Source: Isoetes taiwanensis (Eukaryota > Streptophyta > Lycopodiopsida > Isoetales > Isoetaceae). From it: DNA of 64,000 bases. The stretch spans positions 786,474 to 850,473 of the forward strand of contig JAJEKV010000025.1 of the NCBI GenBank assembly GCA_021234155.1, read 5' to 3'. Of this stretch, positions 10,113 to 21,592 are shown piece by piece. Position 1 is the first letter of the stretch. Every line of letters begins with the position of its first letter. The notes beneath the pieces are model-generated. The model worked only from the letters and a program-made list of their open reading frames with translations, was not told where the DNA came from and ran no database searches. The position numbers and the translations under genes were made by a program.

Positions 10113-13100
10113 GATGGAATCTCTAGAGTCATTCTACTTGTTGGGGAAGAAAGTGGTTGAAGGCAGAGTGCATAACTTCATGCACCACCACAACGTTCCT
10201 GTGCCAGACGATTTGATAGTAGTTTCTGTTGTAGTTGTCTTTGATGGGCAGATACCACTTCCGTTTCCCGAACCGGAATTGAACAAGCTAGGGGAAGCTA
10301 TCGGTAGCTTCGTTCTTTGGTCCAAAAGCGACCTTAAGAATGAAATCCAAGCAGCACCCGATGTTAACACACCATCTGATCAGATCAAACGGATAAATTG
10401 GCAAGTCGGAGAAAATGGTTGTGTAGAAAACAATAAACCAAGTGAAGTGCATGGGATTTGCAGAGATAAACTAGTGGAGAAGACATGCGCGTTACTGCAC
10501 GAGTGCTGCAACGTGCCTTATGCTTCAGGTGTCATCGTCTTCGCAGATCCAAACGATGTCGTGTCTGACATGAACTTGGGTGAAGAATGGATAGAGGTTT
10601 CTATTATGAATTTGTTGCCCATGCCCGAAAATATTTCCATGCGCTGTCAGGCTTGTGTAGAAATGCCACAGGTGCATGACTTGGTGAGATGGCCAATAGC
10701 ATTGGTTCTAGTAGACAGTATTCCAATTTCAAGTCTAGTTTCGACCGTGAAGGAGACAGAGGTCGAGAAAGAACCTTATGCCGTCAGGCCGGAGGCTGGA
10801 ATACAAAAAAAAAGACAGTACCACATGGTAAACAGGAGGGCGAGACCACGCTCCACCCCAAACAAATGTGAAAGGAAAACCACAGCTGACGCTATCTTGC
10901 AGTTCAGGTCCTCGCTGTGCTGCTTGAAGAGATGTTGTGCTAATTTCACATTTAAAGAGGTATCCTCCATGAGGACCTTTTACTGGAACATGAAAAGCTC
11001 AGAACGTACAACTTTTGTGTACAATATGCTAGATCTTTGTTCAGAGAATGGAAGTGTGACAAAGCTAATGCTGAACAACAAGAAAGTCTGTGTGAAGGCA
11101 TGGCATAGTGCTTACGGTATACCCGTTTCTACATTTTACAAATAGAGGAAGCTATTTTTGAGCGGCCACAGGATTGCGGAGCACGGAAACTCTGGATCCA
11201 AGAAGACAAGATCTCATACACTGGCCGGAACTGCTGTGCTGTCTATGTACATAGATGAAAATGCTGAAACTATGCCACACCGCTCAAAGGTTACGAGTGG
11301 GGGCACTAGAGAAAATGTGAAGAGATTACCTTCCATCTTGACTAAAAAGGACACACATCAAGAGGTAGATATTACCGTGCACGAGATGACAGGAAAACAT
11401 GTTTCTCCGTCGTCCTTGTCAACGTGGAAGGAGAACCACTCGGAGGTAGCAATCGCTAAAAGGATAGCATTTTCTAAGTGTAATACATGTATTGTGATAA
11501 AGGAGAAGCTTGCCAAGACTAGAGATCCAAGAGAAAGAAGAGAGCTTGCCGTAGAAAGGAAATCTCACATGACAGCTCAACTATCCTGCAGGAGTCTCTA
11601 CTGGTCATGGAGAGCTTTGTCTCATCGATCTCCTGAACATGCCTTAACCATTATACATGATAAGATGGATCAGAATAAGACCATGGTTCCTCGTCTAGAG
11701 AAGCTAGCAAAGTCTGTATGGAGGGGTGAACGATTGAAGGTGAGTGTTACTGGTGCTCTCATGCACGGGCATGGTGTAGGTGCCTTGGGCCACTTCTCGC
11801 TGGACCTCTGGCCTGATGATTCGAATTTTCATGTAGGATCTTTAAATCATACCTTGAAAACACTAGAGAATCAATCTGAGGACAATTGGGGACATTTGAG
11901 AAATACAGATCATCCTAGAAGCTGCTGGGGTGGAGCAATTTTGAACACGGATGCCCTTAGGACAAAAATGGTGAATGGCACTAGAAATGATTTTATGCCT
12001 CCTCTCAAGGGCCCTATGGTACCGAAGAAGTTGCCTAGGAGGCTTTACTTGCAGCTAGACAATTGCTCAGGTCAAAACAAGAACAGGTATCTTTTCTCTT
12101 ACTTGTCATACTTGGTCTGGTTGGGTGTCTTCGATCAAAAATTTGGGATTCATGATGGTTGGACACACCCACGATGACATAGATGCCCTCTTTGGAAACT
12201 ACTCTACTCTATTGAGAAGATCAGATGCATTGACTATTCCAGAGCTTATGCAACTCTTCAGGCAGTGTAGTTCAAAGTCTCCTTCACCCTACCTTGTGTC
12301 AGAGGTTCCCAACTGGAAAGAATTCGTGAAAGGTTTTATCCCTGATAAGAAGGACCGTTTATGTGGTCATTTGGAACCTCTACTCTTCAAGTTCTCAGAT
12401 GAAGGATGGATGGCCACTAATGTTCTACAAGATGAGGCCGGGGCATAGGGAGTGGCTACCTGAAAAGGGAATCAAAATGTGGAAGGAGGATGCCCAAGGT
12501 TTACCTATGATTAGAGAGGGTCACCTAAGGTCGTGGCACCATATGAGAGCTTGAAAGATATAGGTGCATTGAGAGCTTCTATTGCCAAGTACATGATGCA
12601 CTGGGCAGCTATTTCTAGAGCCGACGATAACTCATGGTCCAACACATATATGAATGAAGTTATTGACTACTGGTCCACCTTGTTGCGAGTGCTTGGGGAC
12701 GTTCAGCCCGGTAGAGCTGTCATTCAGGATTTTTGGCCCAGCACGAGACAAATTGCATTGGAAGAACCCGATAACGTGTTGGTGGATGAGCACATTGGTG
12801 CATCTCATTATGTCGGACCTTTCTCTGGTAGACCCAAGAACCCAGTTGAAATATTCGACCCCTACCAAGATGTCAAGAAAGGAATGCTCTTGCTGATCAG
12901 GCCACATGATAACTGCCCGACGTGGATGGCCTTTGCCGAAGGGGACCCAGTGGAGGATCCTAATCTCCCTCACTACGAAGAGGTGTTTGTCTCTTGGTTT
13001 GAGCCTGTTGCCAGAAAGGGTACCTCATATGCAATGCAGTATAGGGATTGCTGGAGCAAGAATTGGAGACCCAATCCTAATGATCCGCCACGCTACCAAC

Positions 13101-13165
13101 ATTTGAAAACAATAGACTACGGTTTTGGTAGAGACGAAGCCATTGTTAGTGGTGATCCCCAATAG
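10113..13165 (+). pseudogene. DUF8039/DUF7869-type transposase-like gene, decayed
   Basis: The exon begins after a polypyrimidine-AG acceptor (ccttttttgtag); the first ATG is at 10114. The N-terminal part (YLLGKKVVEGRVHN, then LGEAIGSFVLW) resembles DUF8039, a plant transposon-associated domain. Downstream, LKVSVTGALMHGHGVG, LYLQLDNCSGQNKNRYLF and MVGHTHDDIDALFG are the conserved blocks of DUF7869 proteins, which look like DDE-type transposases. The frame is interrupted by an in-frame TAG at 11143-11145, with open frame continuing immediately. Apparent frameshifts lie near 12135 (an A-run), near 12440 and near 12540. The C-terminal part (about 12533-13165) is open. It is divergent to the methyltransferase-like gene. 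Domain names come from remembered motifs, and the DDE assignment is inference. Confidence 0.7.
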
Positions 13166-13374
13166 TGTGGGGGCTCAGTTGCAAGAATTAGTGTCTAAAG
13201 AAGCTAACGAGGATGATGAGAACTCTTGAGGTATGCAATGTTCTTTTACGTGATTACTATAGCATATATAATATGCAAGGTACAATAGACTATTTATTAT
13301 TCATTACCTCTTGCATTTTTCATCTTAACACAAGAGCTCTTACACTATACAATGTTGAACAGGACCTGGGTGAT

Positions 13375-13613
13375 TCATTCATCATCAACAGATGTAGTAG
13401 TGATCCCTGATATCTCATAGCTATTGCGCTCAGGAAGCCAAATCAGATGGATCATAACACGAATTAGCTCAGGGCAACGAATCTCAGCGCCCATAGCTTT
13501 TCTTCGCAGGTAGGGATCAAGAAGAATACCCCTGTCTAACCGACAAGATCAGAGTGGCTCATTGAGCACTTGATCGCCTCGATGTGGTGAACTGATGAAG
13601 GCGAAAAATCCAT
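13375..13613 (-). pseudogene. Short ORF, copy 1 of a diverged pair
   Basis: ATG at 13613-13611, terminal TGA at 13377-13375. The second half encodes LIRVMIHLIWLP and ends SVDDE, matching copy 2 (LTRVVVHIYWLS ... GVDDE). Net length is 239 nt against 243 in copy 2, so a frameshift separates the start from the conserved half. Function unknown. It may be a remnant gene of the neighbouring transposon or an independent repeat. Confidence 0.55.
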
Positions 13614-13649
13614 GGAAGATGAATGAACTTTAGCCCCGAAGTGAGAAGC

Positions 13650-13656
13650 TTTTATA
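13650..13656 (-). promoter_or_regulatory. TATA box of short ORF copy 1
   Basis: Minus-strand TATAAAA, 37 bp upstream of the ATG at 13613. The surrounding sequence (ACTTCACTATAAAA) is conserved in the paralogous copy at 14308-14315, which argues for promoter function at the time of duplication. Confidence 0.55.
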
Positions 13657-14030
13657 GTGAAGTAGAATTATTGCGGTGAATTATTGGGGTTGACTTTATC
13701 GCCATTATTGAGCGTGTATAAGACTGTTGTATACGTACAAGTATAATACATCTTTCATATAGATATGTGTATGCTTTTAAAACATGTTTTGTGGATTTTA
13801 ATATGGTAGAAGTTTTTGCGCTTGAGTAATTCAGGTGTGATTGAAAATAGGGACTACTTGCAGATATAGTGGAAGTCGAGCACACCCTTACACTACACTC
13901 AGGTATGATACATCAAACAATATTCATTGTGCTATGATAACATTGATTAAGCTTATTACATCCTTACATACTATAGAAGTGCTCATATATCATTATCATA
14001 TCCTTGGCAGGTACACTAGTCTTTGACGAT

Positions 14031-14273
14031 TCACTCATCATCGACACCTGCAAGGGTGATAGCATTCAGCTCATAGATCTCCTGATCAGAAAGCCAATAA
14101 ATGTGGACCACAACACGAGTGAGCTTCCTGCAATCACTCGCAGGGCCATCTGCTTTGGACTGGAGCCATGGATCTAGATTAATACCATTTCTATAGCATT
14201 CATTCAGATCGTTTTAGCTCAAGTAGCACTTGAAGGATCGGATCTGTTTCGGACGAGGAGGCAAGGAAGCCAT
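14031..14273 (-). pseudogene. Short ORF, copy 2 of a diverged pair
   Basis: ATG at 14273-14271 (MASLPPRPKQIRSFKCYLS), one in-frame TAA after codon 19, then open frame (NDLNECYRNGINLDPWLQ, LTRVVVHIYWLS) to TGA at 14033-14031. Total 80 codons. Homologous to the ORF at 13375-13613 at protein level, with the upstream 200 bp also related. No known domain recognised. Conserved residues across the two copies suggest it once encoded a protein. Confidence 0.55.
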
Positions 14274-14307
14274 GGAAGATAAATGACCTCTAACCCGCGC
14301 GGAGCTG

Positions 14308-14315
14308 TTTTTATA
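14308..14315 (-). promoter_or_regulatory. TATA box of short ORF copy 2
   Basis: Minus-strand TATAAAAA about 35-40 bp upstream of the ATG at 14273, in the same context (ACTTCACTATAAAA) as copy 1. Confidence 0.55.
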
Positions 14316-14319
14316 GTGA

Positions 14320-17300
14320 AGTGAAATTATTGATGTGAATTATTGTTGTAGAACTGTAGCACCATTATTGGCCTTGTACAAGTATCTCGTACACGTAAAA
14401 GTATAGCACATAATTTGTATGTATATGTGCATGTTGGTGACCTCATGTATCTTGGGCTCGAGAACTAGGTGAAAGTATTAGTGCTTGAGCAATTTAGGTG
14501 TTCTTAAATTTCTCAAAATTGCTTTATTTTCTCCAATTAATAAAATCATGCTTACATGCTTTTGATGCAAATCTGGAGCAATAACAGAGATGGTAAACGG
14601 TGTTGCCAGAAATGGGATACGTTAATGGCAGCATATAAAGATGTCATGGATGGATAAAGGCAAGGAGACAGTCCGTACTTTGCAGAATTAGCTGCCATTA
14701 TCGGGCATCCTATATAGGTATTCTAGATGATTAAGGAAGTCAAGTTCATTTGGGAACATGCTATTCCAATTTTGTGCAGGTCAAAGAGCCTTGCTTATTT
14801 ACTTAGCATATTCTTTTTCATTTTGGCGAAGGGGGTAAAGAAATTGATGAAAAACACTTGTTGTATTTTAAAACTTCATCACTTGCTGTATTTTAGACTG
14901 TCAAATAAATTTACAGAGCTTTTTGGAATGATAATAGCACCTTCATTCTATAAGCCTTTTCAGATAATTTTGACGTGCAGAATATACCCTAATATGTACT
15001 TCATCACCTGACTTCTGTTACGTACTCTTGAGCTTATGGTATTGTATATTGTATCTTTCTATTTTTACTATGTCAACAACTAGTATTATGCAATTTGCTC
15101 TAGTTTCCAAGGTAATTTTCTTTTTTGGCATTGGGAACAGTTATTGCCGACATAGCCTTTTTATAGAGTAGTTCAACAGCAAAACCACAAAAGTATATGC
15201 TTTGACCTTCATTAATTTAGATACATGCAACTACGCCAAAAGAAAAAAGGTGAGATATGCTTTGACCTTCATTAATTTAGATACGTGCAACTCCACCGAA
15301 AAAAAGAGAGAAGGCGAGCTCATTTTGCTTAATTGATCCTATTCTTTGCAAATCTATTATCAAAGGTAGGTCAGATGGATCTCAAGCTAGATCTTGCACG
15401 AAATTCAATTTTAAAATGCAACTAATAAAACACTAGCCATAATAGGCCACCCACATACACACTAATAAAAGAGAAATTCACCTTCCCCTCGGCACCTACC
15501 ATTATTATACAAAACATTGTTGTCATTTACCATTCTTGTTTGGAAGTAGGGTACATAAAGCACCTTATACAACCACAAATTTCTACTTAAATAAGTTTTT
15601 GATTCCAACAAGTAAATAGAGTGGAATGTTCAAGTCAATCACAATCCCCCAGCTTGCTTTGCCACTCCCCGCTTGGCTTGTTGGAGACCACAGAGTAGGC
15701 AGTATGGGCCTGTAAACTAGAAGATGGTCCAAAGCATGATGATGTGGGCAATAGCTCAGGTGGGCTCAACAGACTGCATAACATTATGCATCAAAAAATA
15801 TTATAAAGATGGCAATTTTCACATAATTTTCCATAACTAATCTTGTGTATATTGTCAAGTCATAGTATGGATTTGATTTAAGCCACTTCACCCTCGCCCC
15901 ATGGAGGGCAACCCTCCATGCATGACACCTTGTTTTTCTTGAAAAAGATTGTGGCCATCAGATATAGGCTGTGGCCGTCGGATTTGGAGAAGGCAGCGGA
16001 GTTTGTTGGATCTAAAGTATGCCCTGTGTGCATCTGATTGCCTCAGGGGTCCTGGTTTGCTACGTACTGTCAGAAGGCAGCTTGTTTCCAATTTTGGCTA
16101 CCTGATGATAAGAGAATGGTTGCATTTATGTGTACTGGTTTGGCGATGGCGTCTCATGCTCATTCTTCTGCAGCCGACCGCAACGCAAACGCAAGTACAT
16201 TTTAGAGCTTGTGTTTTCAGAATTTAGAACTTGCCATGAATTGATACGACTGCCCGACAAAGGCTAGAAATACACTGGATCTGGATTATGGCATAGCGAC
16301 GGTTTGTGTTAGGCTAGGGCGCAGGTCTTAGGGATCGATTTCTTGAGGACTTGATACGAAAGAATAAGGATTCGTCTCCTTATATAAGGAATAGAAACCT
16401 TTTGAAGACAAATAACATCCAGTGTGGTGGTAGAAAAGATTGAAATGTGTTAAACAATGCTGCTATTGTTCCGAGGGTTTACAGCCAATTGAGAGTCATG
16501 CAATGCTCTCTTCCATAGCAGCACAATTATGTGTGGCTACTATGCAGCATAACGTAGTCTTTCTGGCTGAGTCCTGATATGTTGATTGCTGTGTGGTGGT
16601 TTTACTGTGTATGCTTTCTATTCTTGTTGTCTAACCACATCATCTGTTATAGTTGTGAATGTGGAGCAGGCACAGATCGCTCATTCCATGCTCTTGGATG
16701 TTAAATGGTTGAAGAGGCACACATGGCGTATTATGCATGATATGATCATAGCGCTCACAAACACACTTGATGTATTGCACGTATTATGCATGATATGATC
16801 ATGGCGCTCACAAACACACTTGATGTATTGCACGTGACGAAGAGAGATAGAAGAGTCTTCCGTGCCGAAGCCAACCGTGTGTGTGCTATGCTCACCTCTA
16901 GGATCCGTTTGAAGCAGCTTGCCATGGCGCATCCACGCACCATGCATGCTTGAATGCTGAATTGGTGTTTCAGATGCGCATATGTTTTTGTTTTTATGTC
17001 AAAAAGTTGTATACATATGTTTCTGTCACATGCATTTCTTCTGGCATGATATCATGCCAGACTATGTATCTTGGCACTTGGATGCTATGTACTTTGCGAT
17101 TTGGATACAAAGGAAAAGAGAAGGAACCAATATTTCCCAAAAAAAGCAGTTATTGTGTGACAAAAATCACGCAGAGAAAAAATCTCATTGGCATGAGCAA
17201 ACCCTAAACTTTAGGCACAAGACCAAAATACGAGTATTCTACAATAGAAATACTCAACCTAAGGTGACCTTGCCCTTTAATCCAAGGTTGTAAATGAGAG

Positions 17301-17666
17301 AAAATATCGTTGTCATGTTGGTTGTTGAATTTGTCAATAAATAGAAGTCTGTCACACAATGGTTGTAACTATGTCCCTTGACACTCACAATTATTAACTG
17401 TTGTCAATAGGATGTGTAGTGGCAGTCTGCTCAGGTTACCATTCCATTCAGCTGATGCTAACATAGAAGACTGTCTATATTAAAAACCAAGGTGTATTAA
17501 TTTGCATTGACAAATAATCCATGAACAGGTAAGGTGGCACACCTAATACGCAATCTACACAAAGGATACTTCATCCCTTACCAAGCCCTGGTGAAATCTC
17601 TTATTCAGCAACACTGATCTTGTGTTTATACCTGTCCAATGGTTTGACAATGGTTGATAGTTTCAA
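14320..17666. other. No gene recognised; two small tandem duplications
   Basis: No frame with a recognisable domain over 3.3 kb. Two local tandem duplications are clear: 15192-15306 (two copies of a segment containing ATATGCTTTGACCTTCATTA) and 16728-16833 (53-bp period, containing GCGCTCACAAACACACTTGA). The last few hundred bases presumably include the 3' end of the ACX2 transcript. Confidence 0.45.
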
Positions 17667-20429
17667 TCAAAAGCCCACATACTGACTGTACTCTGAGTAT
17701 TGTCCACTTTGAAGCCCGATTGGAGCTCTCAAAACAAAATCAGGTATTCCAAACCCATCAACAAGCTCTTTGGCTGCCCCTCGTACTTCATAACAAAGAT
17801 GCTCAACAAGGCGATGAATAGCCTGAAATATTATTTGTCAACTCATGGAAAAATAGTAAAGTATGTTGGAATGACTGAAAATATTTTACCTTTGCTTTGT
17901 TTGGTGCAACATAATCCTGATTCCTGTATGTTCCAATATCTTTCCAGATTCTATCCAATGCATACAGGTCACAAAGCAATTTCAGGAGTCTTTTTATGTT
18001 CTTGTCCTTACAGCTGCACCATGACAAATAACCAGTGTGTTAAATTGCATCTCTTTCTCTTGTATCAACATCCTCCACCTTTATTTTGCTAATCTTACCG
18101 GTTCACGGCATCAATAAACTTGGCTAGAATAATAGATTCAATATGTGATTCTGCTAATGTCAAAAGGTGGTTCAGACAACGATTCCATGCACCAAAGCTA
18201 CCTAAACGTTGAGAGTGCTTCCTTAGGCGTAAAGCTACTGTATGAAGTAACCTTGCAGTGCGATACTGGAATCCAGAAACATGTAATAGTCAAATATTCT
18301 ATTCATTGTGGAATTCAGAGCATATACCAGGAAAAAGCTTACTTGAAAAGCATCGAGTTGAAAGGAAGGATCCCGAAGATGTCCTTGACCTTCTCGATGA
18401 GTGACTACAGGATTGGTTTGAGACAGGTATGTATTCATGGACTCCCTTAGATAGTTCCATGTGACAGTCAAGGCCCTTCCTTGAAACTTTTGTTTGTACT
18501 GTTTCACCAGGTCTGCAGCTACCTTCAGACATAGCAAAGATGAAATTTAAATAAAAACTAGCAGTGGTATAAGAAACTATATTCTTGCGTCTAAGGTGAA
18601 AGATATGCAACAATACCTGTTGTAATAGGACTGTATTATCACCTTCAAAAGTTTGGAAAATATCATGATCATTTCGTAAACTTCCAAATCTATTTACTGC
18701 TGCATAACCATGGCCTCCGCATGCCTCTCTACAGATGCTTAATGCTTTGGCAGTATATGAAGTGATGTATGATTTCAATCCTGCGGACAGCGCATGAACA
18801 TCTGCAATAATTTCATCATCATGCGTTATTTTCATCTCTGCATACTGATTAACCAGGTATTCGGTTGTGAAGTGGAAGGCATAAGCAGAGGCCAGCATTG
18901 GCATCAACCGCTGCTGTTGAGATTGATAATCCAATATGCTAATCTCAGGCTGATTTGGAGGTCCAAACTGCTGCCTCAACAAGGAATATCTAATTGCTAT
19001 TGTAGATGCAGCCTTCAGAACTCCAACAGAGCCATATGCAAGCCCAACTCTACCTCCTACAAGTTCTCCCAGAGTAGCCGCAAACCTCTTGTTCACGGTT
19101 GGAAGAGAGCTGCTGTATTCTCCATCTTTAGAGACATCACCAAATCTATTTAATAAGTTATCACGAGGAACCCGGACATTATGAAAGCGCAAAGCACCAT
19201 TATCCACTCCATTTAAACCAACCTTGTAACCACAGTCCCTGATCTCAACACCAGGAAGAACAGAATGGTCCCCCATGCTTCTTATGGGAACAATGAAAGC
19301 GTGCACCCCCATATCGGTGTCAATATGAGATGTTGGAGAAGGTAACTTTAACCTTGCAAACACACTGGCAAACTTTCCATGAACTGCTGCATTCCCAATC
19401 CACCATTTTGTGGCACCTTCATTGGGTGTATCAATAACAAATTCATCAGTCTCTCTGTCAAATGTTGCTGTCGTCTGTATGCCTTGGACATTTGAACCTG
19501 AAGGAAGTAGAAAAGTGATCAACCAAACATTCAGAAAAGAAAACTTACATCTGAAACAACATTTGCAGTCATACTTTAAAAAAATGATGAACCATGGACA
19601 AACCTGCTTGTGTTACCTTTTGTAATGACACCTACTTCTAACACTGCCCCTGATCCTCATCCTAAGTGTTCTAAAGAATCTCAAAAGCTCTGTATATAGC
19701 ATTGACATACCATGGTGAAGTTCAGTCATTGCAAAGCACCCAGGGTATGTGCAATCTGAGATGGGTGCAAAATACTTGTCCCGATGCTTCTTTGTCCCCA
19801 GATTAATCACAGACCCACCCCATAAACTGAAGCAAAATCACTTAATGTCAATAATCACTTAAAACTAAAATGCGATTAACAACCCAGGTTTTTACCACTA
19901 AATTGGGCAGATATCTTGACCTAAACACCAGTCTTAATGTCTGAACCATATGAATCTAGTCAAATAGTATAAAAAACTAAACAGGTATTAATAATATAAC
20001 CAACCTAAATTGGACACCAACTTTGATAGCAAAGGATAGGTCAACGTGTCCAACTGCTTCTGTCAAGGCAAAGTATTTGGCTGGCTCTGAAAACAAAATT
20101 TCCATTGGCTTTATGCCAGCCTCTCTAACCAAGGCCACCATCTGCCTCATGGCAAGTTCTCGATGCTTATCTTTTGGAATTTCTACAGGGGTTTGTAGGT
20201 CTGGCCGATTGAAGAAAAAATCGTATATCTTTTCCTTCTCTGCATAGTTTCCACCTGCCATATACTCTGTAAGAAGTGTGGTTTTCACAGGGTATTTTGA
20301 TGCATTGGCACAGGCACTGGTACTAAGTTGTGCCTCCAAAACCAGTCCGTGAGCACCCACATGAGATGCCAAGCGCTCCAGCCGACCCTGTGCCAATTTT
20401 GCATCATCTTTTCTTTTCTGATCCTCCAT
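17667..20429 (-). CDS. ACX2: Peroxisomal long-chain acyl-CoA oxidase, ACX2-like, intact
   Basis: Seven coding exons on the minus strand: 20429-20005, 19826-19711, 19497-18617, 18522-18343, 18265-18099, 18013-17890 and 17822-17667. All have GT/AG borders and they sum to 2,049 nt (682 codons), close to plant ACX2 proteins. The enzyme is a FAD flavoprotein that oxidises long-chain acyl-CoA to trans-2-enoyl-CoA in peroxisomal beta-oxidation, producing H2O2. Visible landmarks: [10 protein letters not shown], the FAD/acyl-CoA region [35 protein letters not shown], the signature [10 protein letters not shown], and the catalytic glutamate in TFEGDN (about residue 465). The C-terminus lacks PTS1; RLERLASHV at residues 16-24 resembles the PTS2 peroxisomal signal (last position V rather than L). 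ATG 20429 is 2 nt after a splice acceptor, so a non-coding 5' exon is likely. No disabling change seen. Confidence 0.96.
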
Positions 20430-21592
20430 GCCTGCATATAACAATGCAAAAAAAATTACGTAGGGTTGGAAGAAATGACAATTTCTAAATAAAAGGCATA
20501 AGAACATCCGTGACTATGAGAAAACTAGGATTGCAGGTGGATTCTACAGTCCGGTCAACATGACGGCTCATTCTGCAAACAAAATGATTTCAGGTTTCAA
20601 AAATAAATGGTACACAGCTATTTCCGTAATTGGGATGAAACGAGGTTAAAAATTTGCTCTAGACTCAACAATGAGGTGCAGAAACAGTATTTCTGTTTTT
20701 GCATAAAAATGCCATGGCCATTGAGTTGGCAAATTGCTGCACTTGAAGGGCGACCAAATGCCAAAACCGCAGTAAACGGATCAAGAAATCGATCAATCAT
20801 ATAATCAATCCCAAAATTGACCTTAAAATTATCAGACTTAGACAATACACAAACGAGGGCAACATAGGGAATACCTGCAGAAGACTATTTATGGTTTTTT
20901 TTGCGAAGCTAACCCGCTTCCACCACAAAGAAGCTGCTGCTAAATTCCTACTTCAGTCAGTGATCTCCAATTCTTGCTATACTTTCAAGCGCCCAAAAGA
21001 AAGGGAAAAAAAAAACAGAGGGAATGGGGAAGGCAAGTACACGCATTTCGATTTAAAAGGAAGGTTGGCAGGTGGGAACCAAAAGGCCAAAAATGTTCCC
21101 CTTCACCAGAAGGGTGAAGGGTATGAAGGGCGCTGTTTTCCGGGCCGCCTATTCTTAGCCCAATAATTTATTTCGCACTGCCGTTGGGCAACCGTGCCGA
21201 TTCTGTCGTTGCATATGCTGTAAAGTCTATCTGAAACAGAGCATTCCTTGATTGAATCCAGGCCTTATCCACATGTCGCTCCTCCAAAACGGATAGGATT
21301 CTGGAATCGGGATGAGGATAGAGCTGGTGCTCTGTAAGTGGGCTACTTCATTTTCCCAAATAATTGCTCCAAGGATTCCACAGCCCAGCGAAAATTGTAG
21401 ATTGCGTGCCCACAACTGCCAGATCCGCCGGAGAGAATAGAATAGAATAGAATAGAATAGAGAGCTTCTTCTGTACTTCCATAGCAGATAGAGGGTCTTC
21501 TAAAGTTACATACCAACAATTCCCAAAGATGCACACGGCTTCTTTTTCGTTTTATGTTTTAGTTTGACCATCTAAGAAGGAGACACCATTTC
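20430..21592. other. ACX2 5' region, no further gene recognised
   Basis: A second acceptor-like site (gtttgcag) on the minus strand at about 20575, followed by a short open segment, may mark a 5' untranslated exon of ACX2. A pentanucleotide microsatellite (AGAAT)n lies at about 21433-21461. The segment 21482-21592 recurs at about 29930-30045 in the rearranged duplicate. No TATA box could be assigned with confidence. Confidence 0.45.
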
